From NCBI RefSeq assembly GCF_003471165.1, contig NZ_QRIL01000013.1:1-64000 (forward strand): DNA of 64,000 nucleotides. Direction: 5' to 3'. The position numbers and the translations under genes are program-made. This stretch comes from Ruminococcus sp. AM22-13 (GTDB lineage Bacteria > Bacillota > Clostridia > Lachnospirales > Lachnospiraceae). Positions 26,949 through 36,145 of the stretch are shown here, one piece after another. Within the stretch, counting starts at the first letter, position 1. Every line of letters begins with the position of its first letter. The notes under the pieces were generated by a model that was not told where the DNA came from, did not search any database, and saw nothing but the letters and a program-made list of their open reading frames with translations.

Positions 26949-26970
26949 AGTGGGCGTGAGCCCACTCTTA
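26949..26970 (+). promoter_or_regulatory. Leader hairpin before rimP
   Basis: GAGTGGGC-GTGA-GCCCACTC is a perfect eight-pair hairpin with a GTGA loop, followed by TTATTTG, in the short leader of the rimP operon. A hairpin before rimP is common in bacteria. It may be an attenuator or an autoregulatory site; the T-tract is weak, so full termination is unlikely. Confidence 0.6.
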
Positions 26971-26998
26971 TTTGTTGCATAGAAAGGCAGGTGGGAAA

Positions 26999-27463
26999 AT
27001 GAGCAGACGGGAAGAGTATGAAAAGCGCGCAGAGGAACTTCTGGCACCGATCGTAGAACTTAACGGCTTTGAGCTGGTTGATGTAGAATATGTGAAGGAA
27101 GCAGGTAACTGGTATCTGAGAGGATACATTGACAAACCAGGCGGAATTACGGTAAATGACTGCGAGACAGTCAGCAGAGCGTTCAGTGATAAACTGGATG
27201 AGAATGATTTTATCGAAGACAGTTATATTATGGAGATCAGTTCACCGGGACTGGACAGACCGCTGAAGAAAGACAAAGACTTTGAGAGAAACATGGGAAA
27301 ACTGGTGGAAATCCGTACCTACCGGCCAATCGAAAAGCAAAAAGAGTTCTGCGGGATTTTGACCGCATATGATAGTAACAGTGTGACAATCGATGAGGAT
27401 GGAACCGAGCGTGTTTTTGATAAGAAAGACACAGCCCTGATACGCCTCGCAATAGAGTTTTAG
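26999..27463 (+). CDS. rimP: Ribosome maturation factor RimP
   Basis: The 154-residue protein assists 30S subunit assembly. The N-terminal alpha/beta domain has GFELVDVEYVKE and LRGYIDKPGGITVNDC; YIMEISSPGLDRPLK marks the domain junction; the C-terminal part (~90-154) is an SH3-like barrel. I chose the ATG at 26999, preceded by CAGGTGGGAAA; an upstream TTG at 26972 is less likely. It heads the operon with nusA, rnpM, ylxQ and infB. Confidence 0.93.
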   Translation: MSRREEYEKRAEELLAPIVELNGFELVDVEYVKEAGNWYLRGYIDKPGGITVNDCETVSRAFSDKLDENDFIEDSYIMEISSPGLDRPLKKDKDFERNMGKLVEIRTYRPIEKQKEFCGILTAYDSNSVTIDEDGTERVFDKKDTALIRLAIEF

Positions 27464-27487
27464 TTAATTCGGGAGGATAAGAAAAAA

Positions 27488-28708
27488 ATGAGCAGAGAGT
27501 TAAAGGAGGCACTGGATATCCTTGAAAAGGAAAAGAGTATCAGCAAAGATACTCTGCTTGAGGCAATTGAGCAGTCTCTGATCCAGGCCTGCAAGAACCA
27601 TTTTGGAAAAGCTGACAATGTACATGTAACTATTGATCCGGAAACCTGCGATTTTTCAGTGTATGCAGACAGAAGTATCGTAGAATACGTAGAGGATCCT
27701 GCAATGGAGATTTCTCTGGCAGATGCTTTGAAGATCACATCAAGAGCTGAGATTGGAGGCATGATACAGGTTCCGATCCAGTCTAAGGAATTCGGACGTA
27801 TTGCGACACAGAATGCAAAGAACGTTATCCTGCAGAAAATCCGCGAGGAAGAACGTAAAGTGCTGTATGATGAATACTATGGAAAAGAGAAAGAAGTAGT
27901 AACCGGTATTGTACAGCGTGTGATGGGCAAGAATGTAAGTATCAATCTTGGTAAGGCAGATGCAGTATTAAGTGAGAATGAACAGGTGAAAGGGGAAACC
28001 TTCCAGCCGACAGAGAGAATCAAGGTGTATATTCTTGAAGTCAAGGATACCCCGAAGGGACCTCGTATTCTGGTATCCAGAACTCATCCGGGACTTGTGA
28101 AACGTCTCTTCGAATCAGAAGTAGCAGAAGTAAAAGACGGAACTGTTGAGATCAAGAGCATCGCACGTGAGGCCGGTTCCCGTACAAAGATCGCTGTATG
28201 GAGCAACGATCCGGATGTAGATGCAGTTGGTGCATGCGTAGGTATGAACGGTGCACGTGTCAATGCAGTAGTTGAGGAACTTCGCGGTGAGAAGATTGAT
28301 ATCATCAACTGGGATGAGAATCCTGCGATCCTGATCGAGAATGCATTGAGCCCTGCAAAGGTTATCGCAGTTATGGCAGATCCTGATGAGAAGACAGCTC
28401 TGGTAGTTGTTCCTGATTATCAGCTGTCCCTTGCAATCGGTAAAGAAGGTCAGAATGCACGTCTTGCTGCAAGACTTACAGGATTTAAGATTGACATCAA
28501 GAGTGAGACTCAGGCAAAAGAAGCCGGTGATTTCTATGATTATGATGATGACGAGACTGCAGAAGATGCAGATGAGGCATCAGCAGAGGAAACTTCAGCA
28601 GAAGATTCCCTGACAGAAGAAACCGAAGCAGAAGAAGTTTCAGAGGAAGTTCCTGTAGAAGAAGAGTCACAGGCTCAGGAAGCAGGAGAGAATGAAGACG
28701 AAGAATAA
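27488..28708 (+). CDS. nusA: Transcription termination/antitermination factor NusA
   Basis: The 406-residue protein binds RNA polymerase and nascent RNA. The N-terminal polymerase-binding domain spans ~1-125. An S1 domain follows (VTGIVQRVMGKNVSINLG), then KH1 and KH2, the latter with LSLAIGKEGQNARLAARLTG. The tail (~345-406) is strongly acidic with many Glu and Ala, unlike the structured core; similar acidic tails occur in other Clostridia. GGGAGG precedes the start. Its end overlaps rnpM by 17 bases. Confidence 0.96.
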   Translation: MSRELKEALDILEKEKSISKDTLLEAIEQSLIQACKNHFGKADNVHVTIDPETCDFSVYADRSIVEYVEDPAMEISLADALKITSRAEIGGMIQVPIQSKEFGRIATQNAKNVILQKIREEERKVLYDEYYGKEKEVVTGIVQRVMGKNVSINLGKADAVLSENEQVKGETFQPTERIKVYILEVKDTPKGPRILVSRTHPGLVKRLFESEVAEVKDGTVEIKSIAREAGSRTKIAVWSNDPDVDAVGACVGMNGARVNAVVEELRGEKIDIINWDENPAILIENALSPAKVIAVMADPDEKTALVVVPDYQLSLAIGKEGQNARLAARLTGFKIDIKSETQAKEAGDFYDYDDDETAEDADEASAEETSAEDSLTEETEAEEVSEEVPVEEESQAQEAGENEDEE

Positions 28709-28967
28709 GATTCCCATGCGCCAGTGTACCGGCTGCAGGGAAATGAAAAGCAAGAAAGAGATGCTCAGAGTCCTTAAGACTACGGAAGACGAGATTGTGC
28801 TTGACGCTACCGGAAAGAAGAACGGTAGAGGCGCGTATCTGTGCTTTTCCAGAGAATGTCTGGACAAAGCAATCAAGAATCATGGTCTTGAGAGATCTCT
28901 GAAAACTGCAGTTCCCGATGAGGTATACGAACGACTTAAGAAGGAGCTGGAAGATATTGAAAAATAA
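28692..28967 (+). CDS. rnpM: YlxR family RNA-binding protein RnpM
   Basis: The 91-residue YlxR protein has the family signature RQCTGCREMKSKKEMLRV, then GRGAYLCFSRECLDKA. The B. subtilis member binds RNase P RNA and modulates its activity, hence the name RnpM. The gene overlaps the 3' end of nusA and carries the ribosome binding site for the next gene. The order nusA-ylxR-ylxQ-infB is conserved in Firmicutes. Confidence 0.9.
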   Translation: MKTKNKIPMRQCTGCREMKSKKEMLRVLKTTEDEIVLDATGKKNGRGAYLCFSRECLDKAIKNHGLERSLKTAVPDEVYERLKKELEDIEK

Positions 28968-29256
28968 CAAAGTACTGTCGCTGATAGGGCTGGCAACCAA
29001 AGCAGGCAAGACTGTAAGCGGAGAATTTTCCACAGAGAAATCTGTCAAAACAGGAAAAGGACTGCTTGTAATCGTGGCTGAGGATGCCTCTGAAAATACA
29101 AAGAAGAAATTCCGGAACATGTGCAGCTTTTATGAAGTTCCGATTTACTTCCTCTCAGATAAAGAGAGCTTAGGCAGAGCAATGGGAAAGGAGTACCGCG
29201 CCTGTCTGGCTGTCCAGGATGAGAACTTTGCGAAAGCAATCATAAAGGAGGTATAG
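28957..29256 (+). CDS. ylxQ: Ribosomal protein L7Ae family protein (YlxQ)
   Basis: The protein has about 99 residues and belongs to the L7Ae/L30e/S12e/Gadd45 family of kink-turn RNA binders; LIGLATKAGKTVSGEFS and GLLVIVAEDASENTKKK are characteristic. I place the start at the TTG at 28957, 10 bases after AAGGAG, giving an 11-base overlap with rnpM. A longer reading from an ATG at 28918 lacks a ribosome binding site and adds an unrelated N-terminus. It is 3 bases before infB. The exact cellular role is unsettled. Confidence 0.85.
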   Translation: MKNNKVLSLIGLATKAGKTVSGEFSTEKSVKTGKGLLVIVAEDASENTKKKFRNMCSFYEVPIYFLSDKESLGRAMGKEYRACLAVQDENFAKAIIKEV

Positions 29257-29259
29257 CGA

Positions 29260-32091
29260 TTGTCTAAATTAAGAGTACATGAGCTGGCCAGAGAGCTTGG
29301 ACGACAGAACAAAGAAGTAATCGAGTTCCTGAAATCAAAAGGCATTGATGTCAAAAGCCATATGAGTATGGTGGATGAGCCTGCGATTTCAATTGTAAGA
29401 GATAGATTTAAAAAAAATAACAATAGGGGAAAGGAGCATATTGCGAAATTGGATACTCCCAAAACAGAAGAAAAGGTTGTAACAGCAAAATCTGAAGGAG
29501 ATAAAACTGAGACACCTAAAAAGAAAAAAAATATTATCCGCGTTTTTCATGCACAGAATGCAAGCGACGGAGGCAAAACAAGAAAGAAACCTGTAAAAGC
29601 TGAAGGCGAGAGAACAGGTGCACCAAGAAATGCAGAAGGAACAAAGGCTTCTGACAATTCAAGAACAGATGGTGACAGACCAAGAAGAAATAATGACCGT
29701 TCCAATGCCGGTAACAGAAGACCGCAGGGAGACGGACAGCGCCAGGGAAGAACCCAGGGCGAAGGCAGAGCTCAGGGCGATGGAAATCGTCAGGGCGGAC
29801 GTTTTGGTCAGGGAAGAACCCAGGGTGATGGTCAGCGCCAGGGAAGACCACAGGGAGATGGAAACCGTCAGGGTGGACGTTTCGGTCAGGGAAGAACCCA
29901 GGGTGATGGTCAGGGACGCCAGGGCGGAAGATTCCAGGGAGATGGAAACCGTCAGGGCGGACGTTTCGGTCAGGGAAGACCACAGGGAGATGGAAACCGT
30001 CAGGGTGGAAGACCACAGGGTAATGGCCAGGGTCGCCCGGATGGAAACAGAAGTGAAGGACGCGATGGACGCTTCAGCGGCGGTCAGGGACGTCAGGGAC
30101 AGCGCCAGAATACCAGAAAGAATGATGATATGGTATTTGCACCGGAACTGACTAAGACTTCCAAAGACAGCAAGAGAGAGCGTGACAGAGAGAACAAGAA
30201 TAAGAAGAAAGATTTCGATAAGACACAGAGTAGCGGCGGACGCAGACCAAATCAGGGCGGATTTAACAAAAATTCCAGAATCCCGAAAGCTCTGCAGAAA
30301 CCAATTCCACAGCCGAAACAGGAAGAGAAGAAGCCTGAGGTTAAGGAGATCACACTTCCGGAGAAGATGACAATCCGTGAACTGGCAGAAGCAATGAAGA
30401 TGCAGCCGTCAGCAATCGTTAAGAAACTCTTTATGCAGGGTATGATGGTTACAGTAAATCACGAGATTGATTTTGAAAAAGCTCAGGAAATCGCTCTTGA
30501 ATATGATATCATCGCAGAACCGGAAGAAAAAGTAGACGTTATCGGAGAACTCCTTAAAGAGGATGAAGAAGACGAGAAAGATATGGTTCCGAGACCACCT
30601 GTAGTCTGTGTTATGGGTCACGTTGACCATGGTAAAACATCCCTTCTGGATGCAATCCGTAAGACAAATGTAACACGTGGAGAAGCCGGTGGTATCACAC
30701 AGCATATCGGTGCTTCCGTAGTAGAAGTTAACGGTCAGAAGATTACATTCCTGGATACACCTGGACATGAAGCTTTCACAGCTATGCGTATGCGTGGTGC
30801 GAACTCCACAGATATCGCAGTTCTAGTTGTAGCTGCTGATGATGGTGTCATGCCGCAGACAGTAGAGGCTATCAGCCATGCAAAAGCAGCTGGCGTTGAG
30901 ATCATTGTTGCCATCAACAAGATCGATAAACCAAGTGCAAATATCGAGCGTGTAAAACAGGAACTTTCCGAATATGAACTGATTCCGGAAGACTGGGGCG
31001 GAAGCACAATCTTCGTTCCTGTATCTGCACACACCGGAGAAGGAATCGATACTCTTCTTGAGATGATTCTTCTTACCGCTGAAGTCTGCGAACTGAAAGC
31101 GAATCCGAACCGTTCTGCAAGAGGTCTTGTGATCGAGGCTCAGCTTGACAAAGGTAAAGGTCCGGTTGCTACAATCCTTGTTCAGAAAGGTACACTTCAT
31201 GTAGGAGACTTTATCGCCGCAGGTGCATGCAATGGTAAAGTTCGTGCCATGATGGACGATAAGGGACGCAGAATCAAAGAAGCAGGTCCTTCCACTCCGG
31301 TAGAGATCCTCGGACTTGGTGATGTACCGAATGCAGGTGAGATCCTTCTTTCCTTTGACAGTGATAAGGAAGCGAAGAACTTTGCAGGTGCATTCGTATC
31401 TGAGAATAAGAACCGTCTTCTTGAGGAGACTAAGGGCAAATTATCTCTGGATAATCTCTTTGACCAGATTCAGGCAAGCGATCTGAAAGAACTTCCGATC
31501 ATCGTCAAAGCAGACGTACAGGGATCTGTAGAAGCAGTAAAACAGAGTCTGACAAAACTTTCCAACGAGGAAGTTGTTGTAAAAGTAATCCATGGTGGTG
31601 TTGGTGCTGTCAATGAATCTGACGTAAGTCTTGCTGCTACATCAAACGCTATCATCATCGGATTTAACGTTCGTCCAGATGCAACAGCGAAACAGCTTGC
31701 TGAACAGGAAGGCGTAGATCTTCGTCTGTACAGAGTCATCTATCAGGCAATCGAAGATGTGGAAGCTGCTATGAAAGGTATGCTTGACCCTGTATTTGAG
31801 GAGAAGGTTATCGGTCATGCAGAAGTACGTCAGCTGTTTAAGGCATCCGGTGTCGGTACGATCGCAGGAAGCTATGTTCTGGATGGTATTTTCCAGAGAA
31901 ACTGCAAGGTTCGTATTTCCAGAGAAGGCGAGCAGATTTTCGAGGGTGAACTTGCATCTCTGAAGAGATTCAAGGACGACGTTAAGGAAGTTAAAGCAGG
32001 ATACGAATGTGGTCTTGTATTTGACGGATTTAATGACGTAAAAGAAGAAGATAAAGTAGAAGCTTATATCATGGTAGAAGTACCAAGATAG
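29260..32091 (+). CDS. infB: Translation initiation factor IF-2
   Basis: The 943-residue GTPase delivers initiator tRNA. Residues 1-55 form an IF2-N domain ([19 protein letters not shown]). Residues ~55-365 are a long basic disordered region, including ~130 residues of G, R, Q and D repeats; a second IF2-N domain follows ([21 protein letters not shown]). The G domain has [12 protein letters not shown] near residue 453, DTPGHEAF and NKIDK. Domains II, III and IV follow, the last binding fMet-tRNA. The start is TTG with AAAGGAGG 7 bases upstream. Confidence 0.96.
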   Translation: MSKLRVHELARELGRQNKEVIEFLKSKGIDVKSHMSMVDEPAISIVRDRFKKNNNRGKEHIAKLDTPKTEEKVVTAKSEGDKTETPKKKKNIIRVFHAQNASDGGKTRKKPVKAEGERTGAPRNAEGTKASDNSRTDGDRPRRNNDRSNAGNRRPQGDGQRQGRTQGEGRAQGDGNRQGGRFGQGRTQGDGQRQGRPQGDGNRQGGRFGQGRTQGDGQGRQGGRFQGDGNRQGGRFGQGRPQGDGNRQGGRPQGNGQGRPDGNRSEGRDGRFSGGQGRQGQRQNTRKNDDMVFAPELTKTSKDSKRERDRENKNKKKDFDKTQSSGGRRPNQGGFNKNSRIPKALQKPIPQPKQEEKKPEVKEITLPEKMTIRELAEAMKMQPSAIVKKLFMQGMMVTVNHEIDFEKAQEIALEYDIIAEPEEKVDVIGELLKEDEEDEKDMVPRPPVVCVMGHVDHGKTSLLDAIRKTNVTRGEAGGITQHIGASVVEVNGQKITFLDTPGHEAFTAMRMRGANSTDIAVLVVAADDGVMPQTVEAISHAKAAGVEIIVAINKIDKPSANIERVKQELSEYELIPEDWGGSTIFVPVSAHTGEGIDTLLEMILLTAEVCELKANPNRSARGLVIEAQLDKGKGPVATILVQKGTLHVGDFIAAGACNGKVRAMMDDKGRRIKEAGPSTPVEILGLGDVPNAGEILLSFDSDKEAKNFAGAFVSENKNRLLEETKGKLSLDNLFDQIQASDLKELPIIVKADVQGSVEAVKQSLTKLSNEEVVVKVIHGGVGAVNESDVSLAATSNAIIIGFNVRPDATAKQLAEQEGVDLRLYRVIYQAIEDVEAAMKGMLDPVFEEKVIGHAEVRQLFKASGVGTIAGSYVLDGIFQRNCKVRISREGEQIFEGELASLKRFKDDVKEVKAGYECGLVFDGFNDVKEEDKVEAYIMVEVPR
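29730..30100 (+). repeat. infB: Low-complexity tandem repeat inside infB
   Basis: Units of about 30-60 bases encode variations of [14 protein letters not shown] and [12 protein letters not shown] in tandem, at least five times. The DNA units are near-identical to each other (for example CAGGGAGATGGAAACCGTCAGGG-like stretches), which favours slippage. The reading frame stays open. Confidence 0.8.
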
Positions 32092-32113
32092 GATAGCGAC
32101 AGTAACTGATATG

Positions 32114-32166
32114 GGTGCGCGGTTTCATGGTGTTACGTACAGCGTGACGCGCACCTGTTTTAATTG
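32114..32166 (+). terminator. Hairpin with short T-tract after infB
   Basis: GGTGCGC (32114-32120) pairs with GCGCACC (32149-32155); TGTTTTAATTG follows. The T-tract is weak, so it may be a partial terminator before rbfA. Confidence 0.55.
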
Positions 32167-32180
32167 AATCAATTGTAAAA

Positions 32181-32214
32181 CAGATATTCGGTATATCAAA
32201 TTACCGAATATCTG
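32181..32214. repeat. Perfect 13-pair hairpin upstream of rbfA
   Basis: CAGATATTCGGTA and TACCGAATATCTG pair perfectly around TATCAAAT. Related CCGAAT/ATTCGG hairpins lie at 41039 and 58796. No T-run follows, so it is not a standard terminator. Confidence 0.55.
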
Positions 32215-32240
32215 CTCAAATAGAGGAGTGGAACTTAAAA

Positions 32241-32633
32241 ATGAGAAAAAACAGTATTAAGAATACACGAATCAATGGAGAGGTTCAGAAAGAGCTCAGC
32301 ACCATTATCCGTAACGAGATTAAGGATCCGCGTATTCACCCGATGACATCCGTCATGGCTGTAGAAGTGGCTCCTGACCTGAAAACCTGTAAAGCATACA
32401 TCAGTGTGTTAGGAGAGAAAGAAGCAAAAGAGGCAACGATCAAAGGTCTTAACAGTGCAGAAGGTTATATCAGACGCCAGCTGGCAAAGAATCTTAACCT
32501 TAGAAATACACCGGAGATTCGTTTCATTCTGGATGAATCTATTGAATACGGTGTAAATATGTCAAAGCTTATCGATGATGTTACCAAAAAGGACAACTCC
32601 CACAGACAGGTCAAAGAGCAGGAAGAGAATTAA
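32241..32633 (+). CDS. rbfA: Ribosome-binding factor A
   Basis: The 130-residue KH-like protein matures the 16S rRNA 5' region in the 30S subunit. NSIKNTRINGEVQKELSTII and the DPRIHPMTSVMAVEVAPDL segment are typical; RNTPEIRFILDESIEYG closes the fold. It is 12 bases before nrnA in the same run of genes. GAGGAGTGG precedes the start. Confidence 0.94.
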   Translation: MRKNSIKNTRINGEVQKELSTIIRNEIKDPRIHPMTSVMAVEVAPDLKTCKAYISVLGEKEAKEATIKGLNSAEGYIRRQLAKNLNLRNTPEIRFILDESIEYGVNMSKLIDDVTKKDNSHRQVKEQEEN

Positions 32634-32645
32634 GAGGGTGAATAC

Positions 32646-33608
32646 ATGAAGAATATCGCGGAGATACTGGAAGGTGTGAAAACAATGGGAATCGGCGGAC
32701 ATATCCGTCCGGATGGTGACTGCGTTGGTTCCTGTATGGCATTATATTTATATGTAAAAACCTATTATCCGGAGATTCAGGTGGATGTTTATCTGGACAA
32801 TCCAAAACCTGTTTTCGGACATATTGACTGTATGGATGAGATCAAAACAGAATTTGACGGAGATAAAGAGTACGATCTTTTTGTCACCTGCGATGTAAGT
32901 GCGAGAGACAGACTTGCTCTTGCAGGACCATATTTTGACTCAGCAAAGAAAACAGCATGTATCGATCATCATATCAGCAATCCTGGATTTGCACAGGTCA
33001 ACCACATCAGAGGCGATGTAAGTTCTGCATGTGAGGTTCTTTATGGACTGCTTGATCCTGAGAAAGTTAACTGCACGATCGCAAAACCTGTTTATACAGG
33101 AATGGTTCACGATACAGGTGTGTTCCAGTATTCCTCAACTTCACCGGAAACCATGCGTATCGCGGGTGAATTGATGAAGACAGGTTTTGATTTCAGTAAG
33201 ATCATTGATGAATCCTTTTACCAGAAGACCTATGTTCAGAATCAGGTAATGGGACGTGTACTTGCAGAGAGTATTATGCTTCTGGATGGAAAATGCATCA
33301 TTGGATATCTTAAGAAAAAGGATTTGGAATTTTATGGTGTGGACGGCAAAGATCTGGATGGTATTGTCAGCCAGTTGCGCCTTACACAGGGGGTAGAAGT
33401 AGCCATGTTCATTTATGAACTGGAAACTCAGTCCTTTAAGGTATCCCTGCGCTCCAATGGAAAAGTAGATGTAAGTAAGATCGCGGTATATTTTGGTGGC
33501 GGCGGTCATAAGAGGGCTGCAGGATGTGATCTGCAGGGTTCTATGTACGATGTGATCAACAATATATCAGAGCAGATCTGTAAACAGTTTCAGGAGCTTG
33601 AAATCTGA
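32646..33608 (+). CDS. nrnA: DHH phosphoesterase, NrnA-type oligoribonuclease/pAp phosphatase
   Basis: The 320-residue DHH/DHHA1 enzyme degrades very short RNA and pAp in Firmicutes that lack Orn. IGGHIRPDGDCVGS holds the first metal ligands, CDVSA the next, and ACIDHHISN the DHH signature. The DHHA1 domain ends with FGGGGHKRAAGC near residue 290. Its stop overlaps the truB start by one base (TGATG), so they are translationally coupled. Confidence 0.92.
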   Translation: MKNIAEILEGVKTMGIGGHIRPDGDCVGSCMALYLYVKTYYPEIQVDVYLDNPKPVFGHIDCMDEIKTEFDGDKEYDLFVTCDVSARDRLALAGPYFDSAKKTACIDHHISNPGFAQVNHIRGDVSSACEVLYGLLDPEKVNCTIAKPVYTGMVHDTGVFQYSSTSPETMRIAGELMKTGFDFSKIIDESFYQKTYVQNQVMGRVLAESIMLLDGKCIIGYLKKKDLEFYGVDGKDLDGIVSQLRLTQGVEVAMFIYELETQSFKVSLRSNGKVDVSKIAVYFGGGGHKRAAGCDLQGSMYDVINNISEQICKQFQELEI

Positions 33609-34492
33609 TGGATGGAGTAATTGTAATCCGTAAGGAAAAAGGCTATACTTCTCATGATGTGGTGGCAAAGCTTCGCGGAATTCTTCATATGAAGAAAATC
33701 GGACATACCGGAACACTTGATCCGGATGCAGAGGGAGTGCTCCCGGTGGCTCTGGGAAAAGCTACCCGACTGGTGGATATGATCACCGATAAAGAAAAAA
33801 CATATGAGGCAGTGATGCGTCTGGGTGTTGTTACAGATACGCAGGATATGAGTGGAACAGTTCTTTCAGAAGTGCCTGAGTTTCAGGTTGCAGAAGAGGA
33901 ACTTCGCGCAGTAACAGAATCTTTTGCAGGTGATTATATGCAGGTGCCGCCGATGTATTCGGCACTGAAGGTCAATGGAAAGAAGCTTTACGAGCTCGCC
34001 AGAGAAGGGAAGACGGTAGAGCGTAAGCCAAGGCCGGTGCATTTCTATGAGATAGAAATTCTTGATATTGATTTTCCACTGGTGCGTTTTCGCGTAACAT
34101 GCAGTAAAGGAACGTATATCCGTACTTTATGCCACGATATCGGAGAGAAGTTAGGCTGCGGCGCTGCCATGGAAACACTTCTGCGTACAAAGGTAGGCAG
34201 ATTTACACTGGATGATGCGATCACACTGGCACAGACGGAAGAAGCGGTGCGAAATGGTGAGATAGAGCAGAGGATTCTTGGGATTGAAGAAATCCTTGCA
34301 GAGTATCCTCGTGTTTGCTGTACAAAAGAGGGAGATAGACTTCTGGCTAATGGAAATCCTCTTGTCCAAGCATTGGTCAATGCAGAGGAAAAAGATGGAT
34401 GGATCCGTATGTGCAACAGCGAGGGCAGCTTTGCCGGAGTTTACCAGTGGGATGAAAAAAGAGACAGATATTTTCCTGTGAAGATGTTTTGA
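33608..34492 (+). CDS. truB: tRNA pseudouridine(55) synthase
   Basis: The 294-residue enzyme makes pseudouridine 55 in the T-loop of tRNAs. The catalytic aspartate is D38 in HTGTLDPDAEGVLP; GDYMQVPPMYSALKVNGKKLYELARE and RVTCSKGTYIRTLCHDIG are further family marks. A C-terminal PUA-like end is short. It overlaps nrnA by one base and is followed, after ~70 bases, by ribF, a common order. Confidence 0.95.
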   Translation: MDGVIVIRKEKGYTSHDVVAKLRGILHMKKIGHTGTLDPDAEGVLPVALGKATRLVDMITDKEKTYEAVMRLGVVTDTQDMSGTVLSEVPEFQVAEEELRAVTESFAGDYMQVPPMYSALKVNGKKLYELAREGKTVERKPRPVHFYEIEILDIDFPLVRFRVTCSKGTYIRTLCHDIGEKLGCGAAMETLLRTKVGRFTLDDAITLAQTEEAVRNGEIEQRILGIEEILAEYPRVCCTKEGDRLLANGNPLVQALVNAEEKDGWIRMCNSEGSFAGVYQWDEKRDRYFPVKMF

Positions 34493-34564
34493 TGAAATCA
34501 GGAAAGCAGTGAAGGGGATGAAACTTCAGCTGACCTGTAAACAGGAATGATTTTAGGAGACATG

Positions 34565-35470
34565 ATGGAATACTTAAGGATTGAAAATGATTTTCCCAGA
34601 ATTTCACACAGTGCGGTAACACTTGGGAAGTTTGACGGCATACACCGTGGACATCAGAAACTGGTTGAGAAAATTATTGAGCAGAAACAGGAAGGTGCAC
34701 AGGCTGTTGTGCTTGCACTTGGTACTGCCTCAAGAACAATCCTCACAAAGGAAGAGAGATGCCGCGTTCTGGAAGAAATGGGAGTGGATGTACTGCTTGA
34801 GTGTCCGCTTACCGAGAAGATGCGGCACATGAAAGCAGAGAATTTTATAAAAGAAATATTGATAGGGGACCTTCAGATCTCCTATGTGGCGGTTGGAGAG
34901 GATTTTCGCTTTGGCTATGAGCGAAAAGGAACACCTGCCATGCTAAAAGAGTTCGGAAAAAAATATGGATTTCATACGGAGGTCCTTCCGAAAGAAATGG
35001 ACGGACGCCGTAAGATCAGCAGCACATTTATCAGAGAAGAGTTAAACAGAGGGAATATGGAGAAATTTCATTTCCTGATGGGAACGGACTTCTCAGTGGA
35101 AGGGATTATAGAACATGGTCGTGGAATGGGGCATAAATACCTTCTCCCGACTACGAACCTGATTCCACCGGCAGAGAAACTGATGCCGCCAAATGGTGTT
35201 TATATCACAGTTTCTCATTTCAAAGACAGAAGTTATCAGGGAATCACCAATGTAGGGCATAAACCTACGGTTGGCGGTGAGAAATTTATCGGTGTGGAGA
35301 CATATCTGTTTGACTGCAATGAAAATCTGTACGGGGAATACTGTAAAGTAGACTTCAAAAAATTCCTCAGACCCGAGCAGAAATTCTCTTCGCTGGAAGC
35401 ACTTAAAAGCCAGTTGGAGAAAGATGCAGTAAAAGGACAGGAGTATTTTTTGAAAAATGAGTTGTGTTAA
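34565..35470 (+). CDS. ribF: Bifunctional riboflavin kinase / FAD synthetase
   Basis: The 301-residue enzyme phosphorylates riboflavin to FMN and adenylates it to FAD. The N-terminal adenylyltransferase has TLGKFDGIHRGHQKL and the ISSTFIREEL segment near residue 155; the C-terminal flavokinase has HGRGMGHKYLLPTTNL and NVGHKPTVGG. I chose the second ATG at 34565 because AGGAG is 5 bases before it; the ATG at 34562 is too close and the one at 34547 has a poor site. There is no FMN riboswitch upstream. Confidence 0.93.
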   Translation: MEYLRIENDFPRISHSAVTLGKFDGIHRGHQKLVEKIIEQKQEGAQAVVLALGTASRTILTKEERCRVLEEMGVDVLLECPLTEKMRHMKAENFIKEILIGDLQISYVAVGEDFRFGYERKGTPAMLKEFGKKYGFHTEVLPKEMDGRRKISSTFIREELNRGNMEKFHFLMGTDFSVEGIIEHGRGMGHKYLLPTTNLIPPAEKLMPPNGVYITVSHFKDRSYQGITNVGHKPTVGGEKFIGVETYLFDCNENLYGEYCKVDFKKFLRPEQKFSSLEALKSQLEKDAVKGQEYFLKNELC

Positions 35471-35610
35471 AAAACAGGCAGTAGAAAATTGTGTTAAAGC
35501 GATGTGGAATAAACAAGAATAAAAATACGAAACAGATTTAACAGAATTCGGAGAAAATTGGCAAAAGACATATCAAAGGAAGATTTATGAACAGTTTCTG
35601 AGAGATTAAG
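35471..35610. other. Intergenic stretch between ribF and the palindromic repeat
   Basis: AT-rich sequence with no convincing gene, promoter or terminator. With the repeat at 35611-35655 and the rpsO promoter it fills the 356-base gap before rpsO. Confidence 0.5.
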
Positions 35611-35655
35611 TGACTGTTCACACACCACTATCCCGCGATGTGTGTGAACAGTAAC
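35611..35655. repeat. Short palindromic repeat related to the folC-leader element
   Basis: ACTGTTCACACA and TGTGTGAACAGT pair perfectly over 12 bases around CCACTATCCCGCGATG. The core matches the left end of the element at 13756 (ACTGTTC...CACTACTGTCCCGCGA) and the copy at 48846. Confidence 0.65.
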
Positions 35656-35693
35656 AAAATTATTTTTCTGTAAATTATTTTCTAAAAAAGTAG

Positions 35694-35722
35694 TTTACAC
35701 GCTGAAATCAATGTGCTATACT
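35694..35722 (+). promoter_or_regulatory. Promoter of rpsO
   Basis: -35 TTTACA (35694-35699), -10 TATACT (35717-35722), spacer 17, with TGC before the -10 (extended form). The leader to rpsO is about 100 bases; S15 often regulates its own mRNA, but I cannot identify a defined fold here. Confidence 0.8.
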
Positions 35723-35826
35723 AACCAAGGTGAATTTAGCCCATGTTCAGGGACAGGACACTCCGACCATCTCTTAATATGTGGCGATCAATCAATAATA
35801 ATTATAGAATACAGGAGGAAATCAAA

Positions 35827-36093
35827 ATGATTTCAAAAGAAAAGAAAGCAGCAATCATGAAAGAATATGCAAGAACTGAAGGAGATACAGGATCACCGGA
35901 AGTACAGGTAGCAGTTCTTACAGCAAGAATTCAGGAACTTACAGAGCATTTAAAAACAAACCATAAAGATCATCATTCCAGACGTGGTCTTCTGAAAATG
36001 GTAGGTCAGAGACGTGGACTGTTAGCTTACCTGAAGAAAACAGACATCGAAAGATACCGTGCACTGATTGAGAAATTAGGCTTAAGAAAATAA
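35827..36093 (+). CDS. rpsO: 30S ribosomal protein S15
   Basis: The 88-residue primary 16S rRNA-binding protein. [17 protein letters not shown] and [21 protein letters not shown] are family hallmarks, and the length is standard. I chose the ATG at 35827 behind AGGAGGAAATCAAA; an in-frame upstream ATG at 35743 lies in the leader. A strong terminator follows, then pnp 413 bases downstream. Confidence 0.97.
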   Translation: MISKEKKAAIMKEYARTEGDTGSPEVQVAVLTARIQELTEHLKTNHKDHHSRRGLLKMVGQRRGLLAYLKKTDIERYRALIEKLGLRK

Positions 36094-36113
36094 TAGCCTT
36101 TTAGTATGCGGAA

Positions 36114-36145
36114 GGGGGCGGATTTCCATCCGCCTCTCTTTTTAT
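36114..36145 (+). terminator. Terminator of rpsO
   Basis: GGGCGGAT-TTCC-ATCCGCCT followed by CTCTTTTTA: a GC-rich hairpin with a clear T-tract. Confidence 0.85.

Noticed and set aside
29730..30100. Regular repeats that could be taken for a CRISPR array
   Set aside because: They are in frame inside infB, code for repeated peptide units, and lack constant repeats with unique spacers.
34493..34564. Possible FMN riboswitch before ribF
   Set aside because: The gap after truB is only about 70 bases and shows none of the RFN element's conserved segments.
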